This document shows, in pieces, positions 1 through 5,255 of a DNA stretch of 5,255 nt. The stretch comes from Betaproteobacteria bacterium (GTDB lineage Bacteria > Pseudomonadota > Gammaproteobacteria > Burkholderiales > Eutrophovitaceae). Both the position numbers and the translations under genes were made by a program. The notes beneath the pieces were generated by a model. The model saw only the letters and a list, made by a program, of their open reading frames with translations, made no database searches and had not been told where the DNA came from. Position 1 is the first letter of the stretch. Every line of letters starts with the position of its first letter. The stretch spans positions 1 to 5,255 of the forward strand of contig QXZO01000192.1 of NCBI GenBank assembly GCA_009886305.1, read 5' to 3'.

Positions 1-108
1 ATAGTAAAACATATTGTTGGACGCCATCGAGGTTTTTTGGAGATCGAAAGCGAGTTAAATAAGGAAACAACATTTACCGTGACGTTGCCTAGCGTGAGCC
101 CAGAATGA
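1..108 (+). CDS. phoR: PhoR phosphate-regulon sensor histidine kinase, C-terminal end (partial)
   Basis: Only the last 35 codons are present, read in frame from base 1 to the TGA at 106-108. The peptide begins IVKHIVGRHRG and continues with LEIESELNKETTFTVTLP, the typical end of a histidine-kinase ATPase domain: the helix after the GLGL nucleotide-binding box, then the last two beta strands. PhoR is the inner-membrane kinase that phosphorylates PhoB when phosphate is low. The assignment to PhoR, not another kinase, rests on the IVKH....H.G..EIES pattern typical of PhoR and on the pst-phoB genes that follow. The usual G-x-G-T-x-F motif before the last strand reads NKETTF, so its second glycine is glutamate. 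Catalytic histidine, N box and G boxes lie upstream of the window. No terminator is visible after the stop, so read-through into pstS is possible. Confidence 0.85.
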   Translation: MVKHIVGRHRGFLEIESELNKETTFTVTLPSVSPE

Positions 109-117
109 AAAAACCAT

Positions 118-161
118 AGGTAATAAAACTGTAATAAAACAGAAATAAATATGTAAATCTC
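118..161 (+). promoter_or_regulatory. Tandem Pho boxes (PhoB binding sites) upstream of pstS
   Basis: Four abutting 11-base units lie in phase: AGGTAATAAAA (118), CTGTAATAAAA (129), CAGAAATAAAT (140) and ATGTAAATCTC (151). Known Pho boxes are 11-base direct repeats of a CTGTCAT-like heptamer followed by an AT-rich tetramer, with one PhoB monomer per unit and two units per box. Here the heptamers are AGGTAAT, CTGTAAT, CAGAAAT and ATGTAAA, and the tetramers are AAAA, AAAA, AAAT and TCTC. The first two units match at 9 of 11 positions; the fourth is weakest. The array starts 10 bases after the phoR stop and ends 64 bases before the pstS start, as expected for a PhoB-activated promoter. Binding is inferred from sequence alone. 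Confidence 0.8.
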
Positions 162-162
162 G

Positions 163-168
163 TAAGTT
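163..168 (+). promoter_or_regulatory. Candidate -10 element of the pstS promoter
   Basis: TAAGTT lies 12 bases after the third Pho-box unit ends at 150, close to the usual spacing between a Pho box and its -10 element. The match to TATAAT is weak, as is common for PhoB-activated promoters where the Pho box replaces the -35 element. If correct, transcription would start near 175-180 and leave a leader of about 45-50 bases before pstS. Other AT-rich hexamers nearby could serve instead. Confidence 0.3.
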
Positions 169-225
169 AAAAGAGCACCATCGGATCAGTCGGGTCCATT
201 CTTTTGTTGGGAGCTTTTAAAGTCA

Positions 226-1281
226 ATGTATAAGAAATCACTTTTCTTCGCGTCAGCCCTTGTAGCTATGACAGGTATTGCCGAAGCCAGAGATCAAATA
301 AAAATTGTGGGTTCTTCGACCGTCTACCCCTTCTCAACCGTTGTTGCAGAACAATTTGGTAAGACGACATCATTCAAAACCCCGGTAGTCGAAAGCACTG
401 GTTCGGGTGGTGGCCTAAAACTTTTTTGTTCCGGCATTGGAGTAAAACACCCAGACATCACCAATGCATCCCGTCGCATTAAGAAGAAAGAAGTGGATAG
501 ATGTGAAAAAAATGGGATTACCAACATTGTTGAAGTGAAAGTTGGTTATGACGGTATCGTCGTCGCCAATTCAAAAAAATCTGACATGTTTAAGCTTACG
601 CGAAAAGACCTGTTTCTTGCGCTCGCTAAAGATATCCCTGCCGGGGAAGGCAAGCTTCAGCCTAATCCGAACAAAACGTGGAAAGATGTGAATTCGTCCC
701 TCCCCGCAGTAAAAATAGAGGTCCTGGGCCCTCCTCCAACATCAGGAACCCGGGATGCGTTTGCTGAGCTCGCACTGGAAGGTGGTTGTAAAAAATTCAA
801 GTGGATCAAAGCCATGAAAAAAGGTGATAAGGCACTTGGTATAAAGAAAGATAAGAAAGCTTATAAAAGACTTTGTCATACGGTGCGAGAAGATGGTGCA
901 TACATTGAAGCCGGTGAAAATGATAATATGATCATAAGCAAATTGCAGGCCAATCCAAAAGCGCTAGGTATTTTTGGGTACAGTTTCCTTGATCAAAACT
1001 CAGATAAAGTTCAAGGCAGTACCATTGGTGGGAAGGCTCCTACATTTGAGAATATCGCTGATGGATCTTATCCGGTTTCTCGGCCTCTGTATTTCTATGT
1101 GAAAAAGGCCCATATAGGTGTCGTCCCTGGCATAGAAGAATATATGCAGGAATTTGCAGCCGAGAAAACGTCGGGTCCGGATGGTTATCTTGGTGATAAA
1201 GGCCTCATCTCGATGGGTGATGTTGAACGGGCTCGCAGAAAAGAAATAGTGATGAATTTAGGTAACTTAAAACTAAATTAA
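226..1281 (+). CDS. pstS: PstS phosphate-binding periplasmic protein
   Basis: This is the solute receptor of the high-affinity phosphate ABC importer; it binds phosphate in the periplasm and delivers it to PstC-PstA. The 351-residue product has a Sec signal peptide: basic start MYKK, hydrophobic residues 5-18 and a likely cleavage after AEA at residue 21. The phosphate site is recognisable from GSSTVYPFS (29-37), ESTGSGGG (56-63), D77 in PDITNASRR, and the GPPPTSGTRDAF loop (168-179), where S173-G174-T175-R176 match known phosphate contacts. Four mature cysteines (68, 93, 188, 217) could form two disulfides. The mature protein is lysine-rich, notably at 198-214. The ATG is preceded by GGGAG at 209-213, a rather long 12-base gap. 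The gene ends with tandem TAA TAA. It is first in the operon, right behind the Pho boxes, and followed by a strong hairpin, so it is probably the most abundant product. Confidence 0.96.
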   Translation: MYKKSLFFASALVAMTGIAEARDQIKIVGSSTVYPFSTVVAEQFGKTTSFKTPVVESTGSGGGLKLFCSGIGVKHPDITNASRRIKKKEVDRCEKNGITNIVEVKVGYDGIVVANSKKSDMFKLTRKDLFLALAKDIPAGEGKLQPNPNKTWKDVNSSLPAVKIEVLGPPPTSGTRDAFAELALEGGCKKFKWIKAMKKGDKALGIKKDKKAYKRLCHTVREDGAYIEAGENDNMIISKLQANPKALGIFGYSFLDQNSDKVQGSTIGGKAPTFENIADGSYPVSRPLYFYVKKAHIGVVPGIEEYMQEFAAEKTSGPDGYLGDKGLISMGDVERARRKEIVMNLGNLKLN

Positions 1282-1283
1282 TA

Positions 1284-1300
1284 AGAATTCTAATAATTCT
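1284..1300 (+). repeat. Small 6-bp inverted repeat after pstS
   Basis: AGAATT (1284-1289) and AATTCT (1295-1300) are perfect inverted copies around the loop CTAAT. The 3' arm ends exactly where the larger pstS-pstC hairpin begins at 1301, so the two helices could stack end to end in RNA. By itself this AT-only-cored stem is weak. Its placement just after the tandem stop codons is the reason to record it. Confidence 0.5.
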
Positions 1301-1344
1301 AGAAGTTGGGTTGATAGGGCCTTCCGCCTGTCAGCCCGATTTCT
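1301..1344 (+). terminator. Strong pstS-pstC intergenic hairpin (attenuator or mRNA stabiliser)
   Basis: Bases 1301-1318 pair with 1327-1344 over 18 uninterrupted RNA pairs, counting four G-U wobbles, around the 8-base loop GCCUUCCG. The core GGG (1308-1310) pairs with CCC (1335-1337). The stem is followed by UGUUUGUGU and not by a clean U tract, so full intrinsic termination is doubtful. The likely role is partial termination, protection of the 3' end of the pstS message against exonucleases, or both, which would give much more binding protein than permease. This is the main element in the 141 bases between pstS and pstC. The remainder (1345-1422) is AT-rich with no convincing promoter. Confidence 0.65.
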
Positions 1345-1422
1345 GTTTGTGTAAGTAAATAAAATTTGGTCGTTAAAATATCATTATATTAGATTAATAA
1401 ATATCTTTGGAAAAATAAGCCG

Positions 1423-2379
1423 TTGTTCGAACCGAATCAAAAAAAAGTAGAGTTAGTTCCCCAAACTCGAAATTGGCGTGAACAAGCGATAATGTTAGCC
1501 CTGTTGGCAGCATCATCGGTAGCTGTTCTGACAACAGTAGGTATTGTTGCCTCATTAATTTTTGAATCCATTCAATTTTTTCGAATTGTTCCGTTCACAG
1601 ATTTTGTTTTCGGTTTGCATTGGTCTCCCCAGATGGCGATTCGGGAGGATCAGGTCGGATCGAGTGGAGCGTTCGGTGCCATACCCCTATTAGTGGGAAC
1701 ACTTTTGATTAGTGCCGTCGCTTTAACGATTTCAGCACCGGTCGGACTTATGTCAGCTATTTATCTCGGGGAATATGCATCCCCAAAGATGAGATCAATA
1801 ATTAAGCCGACCCTTGAGGTTTTGGCAGGTATTCCAACCGTAGTCTATGGGTTTTTTGCGGTGGTTGTTGTTGCTCCTTTATTGAGGCAGGGCGGGGAAA
1901 GTATAGGTCTTCCCGTTTCTTCAGAAAGCGCACTAGCCGCAGGGTTTGTTATGGGTATTATGACTATTCCCTTTGTATCCTCTATTTCCGACGACGCTAT
2001 TTCCGCTGTGCCCTCGTCCCTGAAAGAAGCAGCGCTTGGTCTAGGTTCAACGCGCTCTGAAGCAATTAAGAATGTTATAGTGCCTGCAGCATTACCCGGT
2101 ATAGCTGGCGGTATACTGCTGGCCGCTTCCAGGGTTATTGGTGAGACGATGATTGTAGTCATGGCAGCAGGCTTGACAGCAAAACTCACATTGAATCCGC
2201 TTGATGCAGTTACAACCGTCACCGTTCAAATTGTAACGCTTCTAACGGGTGATCAGGAGTTTGATAGTCCCAAGACGTTATCGGCTTTTGCGCTGGGGTT
2301 GCTTCTATTCACGATCACGTTAGCACTTAATGTTACGGCAATAAAAATAGTTAAAGCCTATAGAGAACAATATGACTGA
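1423..2379 (+). CDS. pstC: PstC phosphate ABC transporter permease
   Basis: One of two inner-membrane permeases of the phosphate importer; it pairs with PstA to form the channel. The 318-residue protein has six predicted membrane segments, at roughly 22-48, 85-113, 133-153, 168-190, 224-250 and 284-310. The PstC stretch WSPQMAIREDQVGSSGAFGA is at 67-86, EVLAGIPTVVYGFF at 132-145, and the EAA loop that docks on the ATPase, EAALGLGSTRSEAI, at 202-215, followed by VPAALPGI. The start is TTG: the frame is closed by TAG at 1390-1392, no ATG or GTG lies between, and GGAAA at 1409-1413 is 9 bases upstream. The next ATG (residue 24) falls inside the first membrane helix and lacks a ribosome site. Length matches enterobacterial PstC, but many alphaproteobacterial PstC proteins carry a long N-terminal extension that is absent here. 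The stop overlaps the pstA start, which suggests translational coupling. Confidence 0.95.
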   Translation: MFEPNQKKVELVPQTRNWREQAIMLALLAASSVAVLTTVGIVASLIFESIQFFRIVPFTDFVFGLHWSPQMAIREDQVGSSGAFGAIPLLVGTLLISAVALTISAPVGLMSAIYLGEYASPKMRSIIKPTLEVLAGIPTVVYGFFAVVVVAPLLRQGGESIGLPVSSESALAAGFVMGIMTIPFVSSISDDAISAVPSSLKEAALGLGSTRSEAIKNVIVPAALPGIAGGILLAASRVIGETMIVVMAAGLTAKLTLNPLDAVTTVTVQIVTLLTGDQEFDSPKTLSAFALGLLLFTITLALNVTAIKIVKAYREQYD

Positions 2380-3658
2380 ACCCACGCTTCAAATGGCCAA
2401 TGTTTCCAGCGGGCTTGCCAAACGCCATAAAGCGGAAAAAAGGTTCCGGTTCATGGCGCTTGCTTCCGTTCTTTTGGGACTTATTTTTTTGGCGGTGCTC
2501 TTTATAAACGTTTTAACATCTGGTGCAGATGCGATACGGCAATCCAAAGTTCGTTTAGATATCAATCTTCAGACAAACGACTTTGGCAGCTCTAAAAACC
2601 CTGGTATTCAACAACTTAAGAATGCAAATTATCAAGGTATCATCAAACGTACTGTATATAAAATATTCCCTGAGGTTAAATCCCGAAGAGACAAGCGAGC
2701 CTTATACCGATTGATGAGCTCTGGTGCGGCCTACGAACTGCGCGAGTTCGTTCTGGATAACCCATCCAAAATAGGCGCCTCTATCTCAATCTGGCTCACA
2801 GCTTCTGATGATGTCGATATGATTATGAAAGGCAAGGTATCTCGCACAGCGTCTTCAGATTTAAGAAGGTTATCGGATCAACAAATGGGCTGGCTGGAAA
2901 AACTGGAGGCTGAGGGGAATTTAGAAACTAAGTTTAACTGGACGCTCTTTTCCAGCGGAGACTCGAGAGAACCGGAGTTGGCTGGTGTAGCGGCGGCAAT
3001 GGTTGGGTCTCTCTATAGCATAATAGTTTGTTTAATTATTTCGTTTCCACTAGGTGTGATGGCTGCGTTGTATTTAGAGAGTTTTGCGCCAAAAAATAGA
3101 TTTACTTCTTTTATTGAAGTGAACATCAATAATCTGGCGGCAGTGCCTTCTATAGTTTTTGGACTTCTTGGCTTGGCTGTTTTTCTCAATTTTTTTGAAT
3201 TGCCGCGGTCGGCTCCCTTGGTCGGGGGTATGGTTCTATCCTTAATGACCATGCCAACTATTATTATAGCAGGCCGTGTCGCAATACAGGGGGTTCCTCC
3301 CTCTATTAAAGAAGCTGCTTTGGCGGTGGGTGCCAGTCCCATTCAGGCCGTTTTTCATCACGTGTTACCTCTAGCGATGCCTGGTGTGTTGACAGGAACG
3401 ATAATAGGAACTGCCCGCGCCTTGGGCGAAACTGCTCCTTTGCTGATGATAGGTATGGTTGCGTTTGTTGTTGATGTGCCAACGTCTATTCTTGATCCGG
3501 CTACGGCATTACCGGTTCAAGTCTACCTTTGGTCCGATATGCCAGAAAAGGGATTCGCCGAAAGAACATCAGCGGCAATATTAGTTTTATTATCTTTTGT
3601 GTGTTTGATGAACTTTACGGCAGTGTTATTGCGAAAAAAGTTTGAAATTCGTTGGTGA
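2372..3658 (+). CDS. pstA: PstA phosphate ABC transporter permease with long periplasmic insertion
   Basis: Second permease of the phosphate importer. The ATG lies inside the end of pstC (8-base overlap), with a weak AGAGAA ribosome site at 2361-2366, so translation is probably coupled to pstC. The product has 428 residues, about 130 more than enterobacterial PstA. The extra length lies between membrane segment 1 (about 27-49) and segment 2 (about 206-234) as a charged, probably periplasmic region, the layout of PstA proteins with the N-terminal domain known as DUF3333. The permease core is ordinary: NNLAAVPSIVFGLLGL at 253-268, the EAA loop EAALAVGASPIQAV at 314-327, VLPLAMPGVLTG and ARALGETAPLLMIG at 348-361. 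The last helix ends in LLRKKFEIRW at the cytoplasmic side. The role of the insertion is not known to me; contact with PstS is a guess. Confidence 0.95.
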   Translation: MTEPTLQMANVSSGLAKRHKAEKRFRFMALASVLLGLIFLAVLFINVLTSGADAIRQSKVRLDINLQTNDFGSSKNPGIQQLKNANYQGIIKRTVYKIFPEVKSRRDKRALYRLMSSGAAYELREFVLDNPSKIGASISIWLTASDDVDMIMKGKVSRTASSDLRRLSDQQMGWLEKLEAEGNLETKFNWTLFSSGDSREPELAGVAAAMVGSLYSIIVCLIISFPLGVMAALYLESFAPKNRFTSFIEVNINNLAAVPSIVFGLLGLAVFLNFFELPRSAPLVGGMVLSLMTMPTIIIAGRVAIQGVPPSIKEAALAVGASPIQAVFHHVLPLAMPGVLTGTIIGTARALGETAPLLMIGMVAFVVDVPTSILDPATALPVQVYLWSDMPEKGFAERTSAAILVLLSFVCLMNFTAVLLRKKFEIRW

Positions 3659-3664
3659 AGGAGA
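3658..3664 (+). promoter_or_regulatory. Strong ribosome binding site deciding the TTG start of pstB
   Basis: AAGGAGA begins on the last base of the pstA stop codon and is followed by a 6-base spacer (3665-3670) to the TTG at 3671. This near-perfect Shine-Dalgarno sequence with ideal spacing supports TTG as the real start; the next in-frame ATG (residue 9, base 3695) has no comparable site. Confidence 0.75.
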
Positions 3665-3670
3665 GAAGTA

Positions 3671-4540
3671 TTGGAAGTTAACCCGATTGAAAAAATGGCA
3701 GATAAATTAATGAGTTCAGAAAACATTGAAAAGCTTCAATTGCCAGAGGCCAGTAATATGAACGGATTAGGCCAAATTGATCTAAGTGCCAAAATAGTGA
3801 CCCACCAGCTAAAAGTATCCTACGGTAAGAAAGCGGCGCTGCTTGGCGTGTCATTGGGAATTCGTGAAAATGAAGTGACCTCGTTAATTGGCCCGTCTGG
3901 TTGCGGTAAATCCACCTATATTCGTTGTTTAAACCGAATGAATGACACAATTGACGGATGCCGAGTGGAAGGTACCGTTCTATTAGACGGCAATGATATC
4001 TATGACGTGAATAGGGATGTTGTGCAATTGCGGACGAAGGTTGGGATGGTTTTTCAGAAACCTAATCCATTTCCAAAATCAATTTATGACAATGTTGCAT
4101 ATGGACCACGTATCCATGGAATGGCCAAGCATAAAGATGAGTTAGACGGAATTGTTATGGGAAGCCTTGAGCGCGCAGGTATTCTAGATGAGGTGAGAGA
4201 TAGACTCGACAGCCCAGGAACAAGTTTATCTGGCGGCCAACAACAGAGACTATGCATCGCGAGGGCGATTGCGGTGCGGCCCGATGTTATTCTGATGGAT
4301 GAACCCTGCTCGGCTCTGGACCCTATAGCAACAGGCCGTATTGAGGAACTTATAACAGAACTTAAAGCGCAATATACTATCGTTATTGTCACACATTCTA
4401 TGCAACAGGCGCGTCGCCTATCCGATAAAACGGCATATTTTCATCTTGGATCAATTGTAGAACATGGGCCAACAGAGGAAATTTTTGAAAATCCACTGGA
4501 CGATCGTACAGCGGATTATGTACTTGGTAGGATTGGTTAA
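3671..4540 (+). CDS. pstB: PstB phosphate ABC transporter ATP-binding protein
   Basis: Cytoplasmic ATPase that dimerises and docks on PstC-PstA to power phosphate import. All nucleotide-binding motifs are intact in the 289-residue product: Walker A GPSGCGKST (74-82), Q loop around Q129 in MVFQKPNPFPKSIYDNV, signature LSGGQQQR (186-193), Walker B VILMDEP (206-212) with D210 and E211, D loop SALD (214-217), and H loop H242 in VTHSMQQA. PNPFPKSIYDN and SDKTAYFHLGSIVEHGPTEEIF are PstB-specific. It is about 30 residues longer than enterobacterial PstB; the extra N-terminal part (1-40) is polar with no recognised motif. The start is TTG with a strong ribosome site, 12 bases after the pstA stop. The gene ends in tandem TAA TAA, inside an inverted repeat. 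In many relatives phoU follows, but here phoB does. Confidence 0.97.
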   Translation: MEVNPIEKMADKLMSSENIEKLQLPEASNMNGLGQIDLSAKIVTHQLKVSYGKKAALLGVSLGIRENEVTSLIGPSGCGKSTYIRCLNRMNDTIDGCRVEGTVLLDGNDIYDVNRDVVQLRTKVGMVFQKPNPFPKSIYDNVAYGPRIHGMAKHKDELDGIVMGSLERAGILDEVRDRLDSPGTSLSGGQQQRLCIARAIAVRPDVILMDEPCSALDPIATGRIEELITELKAQYTIVIVTHSMQQARRLSDKTAYFHLGSIVEHGPTEEIFENPLDDRTADYVLGRIG

Positions 4541-4553
4541 TAAAAATCCTACC
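4526..4553 (+). repeat. Inverted repeat spanning the pstB stop codon, before phoB
   Basis: GGTAGGATT (4526-4534) and AATCCTACC (4545-4553) are perfect 9-base inverted copies around a 10-base loop that contains the pstB stop codons. No U tract follows, so a terminator is unlikely. The 3' arm could instead pair locally: CTACC (4549-4553) with GGTGG (4558-4562) around a CGAA loop, next to the phoB ribosome site. A role in setting PhoB translation relative to PstB is possible but purely inferred. Confidence 0.5.
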
Positions 4554-4575
4554 CGAAGGTGGAGTTGAGGTGAAA

Positions 4576-5255
4576 ATGAACCCCTTAGTCATGATAGTTG
4601 AAGATGAACCACCACTTGCAGAAATGCTATCTTATAACCTTGAGAAATCGGAGTATAGGACGGTTATTGCTTGTACCGGAGAGGAAGCACTTGGTTTGGT
4701 GGAAATGGAGTTGCCGGAGCTCGCTGTTGTTGACTGGATGCTCCCAGAGCGCTCTGGATTGGAAGTGTGCCGTATTTTAAGAAATAAAAAGGAAACAAGA
4801 AGTTTACCGATTATTATGCTGACGGCGAGAGGTGAAGAGGGAGATCGTGTTCTTGGCCTTGAGGCAGGCGCTGATGATTATGTCGTAAAACCCTATTCTC
4901 CAAAGGAAATGGTCGCACGTATTAACGCCCTGTTGCGTCGTTCAAGTGTTAACAATAATCCCACTATAAAGGAGTATGGCGGTATAAAAATGGACTTAGA
5001 CTCACATAGAGTCACCCGTGATGGTCATCTGATCCATCTGAGCCCAAAGTGTTTCAGACTTTTAGAAACCTTAATAGGTCGTCCAACCTATGTATTTTCG
5101 CGCGATGTCCTGCTAGGGAAAGTTTGGGGCGGTGACGTTTATGTTGAAGCACGGACCGTAGACGTTCATATCCGCAGATTACGGAAAGCCCTGGACGTTA
5201 ATGATGGTTCTGATTTAGTTAGGACAGTCCGTAGTGGAGGGTATTCACTGGATAT
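4576..5255 (+). CDS. phoB: PhoB phosphate-regulon response regulator (3' end cut by window edge)
   Basis: DNA-binding response regulator that, when phosphorylated by PhoR, binds Pho boxes and recruits RNA polymerase. The frame stays open to the window edge, giving 226 codons; E. coli PhoB has 229 residues, so only a few are missing. The receiver domain (about 1-122) has the acidic cluster E9-D10-E11, phospho-acceptor D53 in VVDWMLPERSG, T83 in MLTARGE and K105 in VVKPYSPKE. The winged-helix domain (about 132-226) has the recognition helix RTVDVHIRRLRKAL (193-206), plus T217 and R219. Numbering agrees with E. coli PhoB from the ATG at 4576, which favours this start; a GTG at 4570, in frame two codons earlier, is the alternative. 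GAGG at 4567-4570 is the likely ribosome site. A192 replaces the aspartate of the VYVED loop, and SPKCF (156-160) replaces the usual GPTEF. Confidence 0.96.
   Translation, partial: MNPLVMIVEDEPPLAEMLSYNLEKSEYRTVIACTGEEALGLVEMELPELAVVDWMLPERSGLEVCRILRNKKETRSLPIIMLTARGEEGDRVLGLEAGADDYVVKPYSPKEMVARINALLRRSSVNNNPTIKEYGGIKMDLDSHRVTRDGHLIHLSPKCFRLLETLIGRPTYVFSRDVLLGKVWGGDVYVEARTVDVHIRRLRKALDVNDGSDLVRTVRSGGYSLD

Noticed and set aside
183..197. Short GGATC/GGTCC hairpin in the pstS leader
   Set aside because: Only five pairs including one G-U wobble; too weak to claim as a regulatory structure or riboswitch.
1343..1360. Pho-box-like CTGTTTG and AGTAAAT spaced 11 bases apart before pstC
   Set aside because: The heptamers match poorly and the first overlaps the 3' arm of the pstS-pstC hairpin; no further in-phase unit is present.
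1366..1394. Possible separate promoter for pstC (TTGGTC, 17 bases, TTAGAT)
   Set aside because: Both hexamers are poor matches, and AT-rich spacers give such pairs by chance. The gene order and upstream Pho boxes explain expression without it.
1845..2222. A 125-codon minus-strand frame opposite pstC
   Set aside because: It lies entirely opposite conserved PstC codons including the EAA loop, and its translation has no recognisable motif.
3013..3342. A 109-codon minus-strand frame opposite pstA
   Set aside because: Fully antisense to the PstA permease core, with no recognisable protein features or ribosome site.
4598..4780. A 60-codon + strand frame near the right end
   Set aside because: It is out of frame with phoB and fully inside it. 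The phoB frame from 4576 runs to the window edge with clear receiver and winged-helix motifs, so the short frame is a shadow.
1..5255. A new defence, mobile or RNA-guided system
   Set aside because: Every long frame is a known pho/pst gene. No transposase, integrase, CRISPR repeats, tRNA, attachment site or abrupt composition change was seen.

Overview
The window holds one high-affinity phosphate uptake and phosphate-sensing locus, all on the + strand. Reading left to right it contains the last 35 codons of the sensor kinase gene phoR, a 117-base promoter region with a tandem Pho-box array, pstS, pstC, pstA, pstB, and all but the last few codons of the response regulator gene phoB. The sequence is moderately AT-rich. 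The protein signatures point to an alphaproteobacterium: PstS with the GPPPTSGTRDAF phosphate loop, PstC with the WSPQ..IR.DQVGSSGAFGA stretch, PstA with a long periplasmic insertion, and phoR and phoB flanking the pst genes. A marine or aquatic lineage is plausible, but genus and species cannot be read from this window.

Layout: phoR (partial) ends at 108. Four 11-bp direct repeats at 118-161 look like two abutting PhoB-binding boxes that drive pstS. The pstS gene (226-1281) is followed by a 6-bp hairpin and an adjoining 18-bp hairpin (1284-1344), which probably stabilise the pstS message and thin out transcription into the less-needed membrane genes. The genes pstC (TTG start, 1423-2379) and pstA (2372-3658) overlap by 8 bases. 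pstB (TTG start, strong ribosome site, 3671-4540) follows after 12 bases, and phoB (4576 to the window edge) after 35 bases.

How it works: PstS captures periplasmic phosphate, PstC and PstA form the membrane channel, and PstB powers transport. PhoR and PhoB form the two-component system that turns this operon on when phosphate is scarce. The repeats upstream of pstS suggest that PhoB activates the transcript that includes its own gene, giving positive autoregulation. The usual negative regulator gene, phoU, commonly found between pstB and phoB, is not here.

No new type of system was found; this is a recognisable pho/pst locus. The points worth a second look are the missing phoU, the regular Pho-box array, RNA hairpins after pstS and across the pstB stop, TTG starts on two of the transporter genes, the compact PstC beside an extended PstA, and a few substitutions at normally conserved positions in PhoB and PhoR.
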